From Phoronis australis (Eukaryota > Phoronida > Phoronidae), in assembly GCA_002633005.1 (NCBI GenBank), contig NMRA01000352.1:69882-133881 (forward strand): a stretch of 64,000 bases of DNA. Direction: 5' to 3'. Under the pieces are notes generated by a model, which worked only from the letters and a program-made list of their open reading frames with translations, did no database searches and was not told the origin of the DNA. Both the position numbers and the translations under genes were made by a program. Positions 38,301-44,300 of this stretch are shown here, piece after piece (the first letter of the stretch is position 1; each line of letters opens with the position of its first letter).

Positions 38301-41300
38301 CTGTATTTTAAAGAGGCTTGGCAGAATAGCTCGATTTACTCAGCGATATTACACTAAGTGTTGTGTTTCGGTTACTCTTTCAGGACATGACATAACTTGA
38401 ATTGTAGAAGAGGTGATGGGGAACCCGTGGTATTAAAATGGCTGTTGTTGTCATGTTGTTTGCTTACTTTTTTAGGATAGGGCGTATGAAGACAGTCCCC
38501 AAAGTGTGAGTGAGGACTCAGAGGATGATGAGCGATTGGACTTGGACCTGTCTGCTGATAATAAAGACACTTTTGTTCTAGAGGTATTGCATTGGCCCAC
38601 ACTGCTGTTGTTAGGTCGACTTGTTATAACGTGCAAAGACATATTAAAATGGAAAATTAAACTGCTAAAATATTTTTATAATAATGTGGATCATAGTGTC
38701 CAAAATTTTTTAGTGCATCTTACGGCACGTTGCTACAGATTTTTATAGAAGACAGCTAGAAAATCCTTGGATGCCACATGCGCCACACTGCAGTGACTGA
38801 GTAACTAATGCATTGGCCGTGGACACAATTGTCACCGTATTGCAGGTCGTGTATTTTGATAAATTCGCTGTTTGAACATAGCTCGATTTGCAACAAATTA
38901 ACAAATAAGATAAGTTACCGTTCTGCGTTTTTTGTTGAAAAATCGTGTGCAGTAGAATATCCGAACGAGATGACACATACACTTTCATTGGTGCTTAAGA
39001 CAGGACCTGTTCATTATGCAGTGTTGATATCATGGAAGAGTGTTTGTTCATTCGGGTGTTTTTATTATGGAAAAAGACTCTTTCTGAACTTTTCTAAGTG
39101 TTCCGTTCAATCGTTAACATTGGGCCAAGTCGTAGGGTATAAATTCTGCCATCTGTGAATTCAGACCGAGGCTATGTTATGAAAAACAAATAGACTCTGG
39201 ATGTTGAATGCAATATTCTGAAATGTGCATTTAGAAAAATTATTTGTCAACATTTCATTTCATAAATTCTGACTTTAAAACATCCAATTTTTGTCTGTCA
39301 GTATTTATGTAGTGTTGTGATGAACAGCAATTAATTCTAACAAGTCAAAATGCTGGCCATTGTAACCATGGCTACCTAATTTCGTATGGAGCCTGAAGGT
39401 AGCTGCCAAGAGAAATAACAAAAAATACCGTTTTTCTTTGCACAGATGTGTGTCACGTGAAAACAGGCAATGGCAAAACGCTACACATATGCTCCTTAGG
39501 AGTACTTTAAAGCTTCTTACAATTTGATAAAAAGTAATGGCCATTTTTTTGATTTTTCAAACGCTCACTGTATTGCCAAAATATTCAAAATTTTGTCTTG
39601 TGTTTGTTGATGACACCCATTCAAATAATTACGCAAAATTGTCTTCTTTACTCTTGTTGTAAATATTATTAAAATAAAATTTAACTGTTTCTCCATATTG
39701 TGCTTTAATTTAGAGAAACTTGACCATAATTAGCTCTTGTGTTGGGTTACTTCCATAACTTGTCAAATGCGATGAACACTTTAATATCTTTTTCTTTGAC
39801 CTCCAGATTGATGATTCTGAGGACGAGGCTGGTGTCACAGTACTGTTGGAAGATGGTGCTCCCCCTGGCTTCTATGCCTGCACCACTGATGACATGCCTG
39901 GTGTTCCTAATTTGGTCATAGACTTTCAGGTACAGAATGAATGTTATGGTACAACTAACAACAGCCACAAGTTGACCTTTAGTGTCTCTAGTGCAGCATA
40001 TTGATGTGGTTATGGTTATGTAAGACCTTTTTGTCAAGTCGTTCAGCAAAATATCTAGAAACATGTAGATTTTAACTCTGTTAAGTTAACATGTATATTT
40101 TCTCGAAGGAGAAAGGCTGTAGGATTTGATTTTTTACTTTTTACCAATCTGTTATTTATTGGGTCAAGTGACTCTTTTTTATAAAATTTAGCAAAAAGAA
40201 AGGTACTTTGATAGCAAAGCAATGGTATCAATGACACGATCAAATTTTATTTGATATCGATGTTTGAAGTGAGATATCAAAATCTCTGTTTCAGTGTTCT
40301 ATAATATCATTTCTTTTTTGTTTTGTTAGCATTTTTGAGAACAGTACAAAAAGCATTGTATCTGAAAGTTTCATATGAATCCAATCAGCTGGATATTCCG
40401 AAGTCTGCCAAACTTGGCCATTTTATAGGGGCCTACTTAATCTTTTAGCTAACCAGATGCAATGCCTTTTCAGATGCTAACCAGCGTGTGGCAAGGGGAA
40501 ATTAATTTGAAGACTAGTCAAGAAGTGTCCACAATATTTAACAATATTTTTAAGGTAAGTTGTTCTAATTTATAAAATTACTTCATATTTATGCGTCCAA
40601 GTGGGAAAATTTTGCTACATCTTCTCTGTAGGGGGCGTAGTGTCTGGTTGGGTGATTATTTTACCAATAAACGTGACTTAAATTGTTATCTACTGCCATT
40701 GTGGTTTGACTACCACCATTTTTTTGAACTGTGCTCTCTTGGGCACTTATTTAGGTCGAAGTGAGGTCAACCTTGTCTAAAATTTAATTGTTAAGAATGC
40801 ACCAATTCATAACTCACTATCATGACCTCTTCTAAACTCTGCTAAACTGGTGAGTTTGTCCATTGTTGATGGTCTTCCAGGTTCCAGCTGTTACATCTAT
40901 TAGACAAGATTAGTGCAATATGAATTGTCCCTGGAATTTGTGTAATGTCCCAAGCATAGGAGATGCATCTTAGTTTTAATACTGTTTCTCAATACAGGGT
41001 TTGTTCTTCCATGCACGTTCTCTTGTGCCATGCTGTCTGTGCAAGATGTCATATAAAGTTGACTTGCTGGAGAAGGAAAGAATTAGGGTACGTGTCACAC
41101 TGGCCGCTATATTAGATAGACAGGCATGTTTTGCCAATGGAAGATAGCGGCGCCATTTAATATTACTATTGCTCTCATGCTCAGAATGAGATAGTGAGGC
41201 TGAAATCATGAATATTGAATGTGGAGTACTAATTAAATTAAATAATTACATTTTTTACAATTTATTGAGTATTGTTCTACAAAATTGTTATTTTTTTGTA

Positions 41301-44300
41301 GAATGAGCCTGTCGTTTAAGTGGAACTTGCACGCTAATTCCTTATCTCTATGATTGCTTGGTCAAATTATTTAGAAACGCAACATATAACGATGATGTGA
41401 ATAAAAATGAAATAGATTGAAAATTGCCAAATGTTTTTAAGAACGAGCTTTCTGTCAAAAGTGATCCACTGTAAATCACTCTACCGTGTCCAATAAGTAT
41501 TGTGATGAGGTGTTGGTGAATAGCACTGCATGATGCGGGCTATGTGAGCCTCCAAGGTACAATTCATTACTGCAAAGGTCACCTCTTTGCAGAATTTTTT
41601 GTTTTCACATTTACAAGTTGTCAATGAATACACCACATAATAACTGCACTTTTTGTTTAGCGTAGCCTTGTCTTTTAGTCCCTATTAGCATAGTTAGGAG
41701 TATGCAAATACATGTTTAAAATTATTTGGCATTTATTGCAATAGAGACTCCGCCCCTTTCGGGGCACCTTGTACAAGAACCACTGACATCTTCAATTGTC
41801 TTTATCTCTAGCACTGATCTAAGCTCTTTATGTTTGAAGGAGGGCAATTGATAGTTAAGGAAAAGTATCTATAATGAGTTGTAGTTGTTGAAATGATGAA
41901 GAGAATTTTGTATTGGATGGTTATTAATAATGCATGTCTTAGGGTTCATGGTGGTCAGCGTAATGTACTCTTTACTTTAATTTGCAGATCTCAACTTGTG
42001 CCATGGTGGCTGGTCTGGGAGAGCCGGCCAGACTGCTGCAGAGATATCAAGGTTAGATATTGCGCCTACTTGGGTTGATATTTTTGCAGTTTCAGGTGTC
42101 ATCTCGAATTTTTTTTCCCCACAGATATCATCTTTGGTGGGCATAGTTTTTGTGGTGGTATCATCTTGGGTGTGTGTATTGAGGCTTCATGGTTCTGTGT
42201 CGGGTACCTATTGTTCGATTGCCCATGTATGGTAATGGTCTGGTCTTGAATGTGCAGTTCTTTCTAAGCATTGAAAGCCAACTGATGGTTTTTATTTGTT
42301 TATTTCTTATAATTTCTCCAAGGTGATAGGGGTCAATACAGTTTAACCTAATATTTATGTGCAAAAGGTGAATACTACACTAATGTTGGAACTGTCTGAA
42401 ATGGACCATTTTTAGCCTTTATGTGACAGCAATTCATTAACTCTACTTGATTCCATTATTTGACTTGAGTAATGATGCCAGAGATACGTACATGTAATAT
42501 AATTTAGCCATTCAGACACACAGTGTTTGCATTGCTTGACCTACCCACAGCATCACACTCATCCTGTTTGAAAAACATTTTCATTTTTATGTTCATATAA
42601 ATCCAAATTGACCAAAAATACCTTCAGAAGAGGTAACATTCCCCTTTAACACTCTCGTATTCAACCTTTCCAATGAGTTGCTGTCTTCTGTTTTTCTTCA
42701 TTAACTTGAGGAGAGTGTTTCACAGTGAATTATAACTTCGTAAGGTATGACTAGAACTGTGCGACCACTAGTGGTAACTGAGCTCAAAGATCTCTATGGT
42801 AAATTTCCTGTCTTAATGCACTGCAATACCATCACTTGTTTGTGGTACTCCTTCGAAGGTTATCGATAGCTTTGTTCTTTCCATTCTTGTCTTACACCCG
42901 ACTCCCTTCCATTTGTACAAAACTGTCAGACTACTGTTGAGATGGCATTACAATCCTTATGCTTATTTGGTTGTTTCTTTGTTTTTCATGTCAGGAGGGG
43001 ACCAGCCCAGTGAGGAGCTTTTGTTCCACATGGAAGATGAAAGTGAACCTGCTTTACAGGAAGGTAAGTACTGAGAACAGTTTAATAGGAAAAACAGCGC
43101 AATGCAGCAGACTTAATGCGTGAGGCTAGGTTCAAATCCCACGTTTATTGGAAAGATGTGAGCAGTTTTGAATGTCTTGTGCTCGAGATTGTATGTGTAT
43201 GTATATGTATTGTGGTGCATCAGGTCTGAGCAACTCTGTCTTTATTGTGGTCATATTCATGGCTAAATGCCATCACTAACTTAATCCTCATTCAGTTTTG
43301 CCAAGTGTTGCTCTCTAGAGTGCTTTCACGTTTTTTTTTCAGTTTCCAAGTCACAAAAGCTCAAGAAAAAGTTTCCTAAGTATCATGTGAGTTTGATGTC
43401 ATCATACATGATTTGTTTTGAAAGCTGTCCGTCATGCAGATGTTATCTGTGTAATAATATCTAAAGAGTTTCTGAACAAGTTAAATATTAATGCTTATAC
43501 TCTGTAAGGGCCCTGTCGCACCAAACTCTGTCTCTCAGCATTCGAGCACGTCTTAAGTACTAGTCCACGAGAGCACCAGCCATGAGCGGCAAGGTGGGGG
43601 TCAGCCGATTTTCACCAAATTTGGCACATAGGTAGTCCTATGGGATCTATAAACAGCGGTAAAATATTTCCTCAAAATATTGCGTTTTTCTAAAGTTATA
43701 GGCTCAAACACATTTTACGGCTTCGCAGCCATGTTTTCACGGTATAAAAACTGTCCAGTTTTAACTGTTCATATTTTTCCTTGAATGAAAGCTATTGATT
43801 TATTATTTACTGGGCATTGTTTAGTGGTGCCTGTAGATTGTTACACAGATGTCTTGAAACACGATTCCGATTTACCACCATCATTTAGTGATTTTACTAC
43901 ACTCCCCCCCGTTATGCCATTTTGAGGTTGTGTTCAATACACTGCTGTACCAAATCTGCCCCCACTNTCCACATGGAAGATGAAAGTGAACCTGTTTTAC
44001 AGGAAGGTAAGTACTGAGAACAGTTTAATAGGAAAAACAGCGCAATGCAGCAGACTTAATGCGTGAGGCTAGGTTCAAATCCCACGTTTATTGGAAAGAT
44101 GTGAGCATTTTTGAATGTCTTGTGCTCGAGATTGTATGTGTATGTATATGTATTGTGGTGCATCAGGTCTGAGCAACTCTTTATGCTCTGCTAACTGTCT
44201 TTATTGTGGTCATATTATAGCTAAATGCCATCACCAACTTATTTAATCCTCATTCAGTTTTGCCAAGTGTTGCTCTCTAGAGTGCTTTCACGTTTTTTTT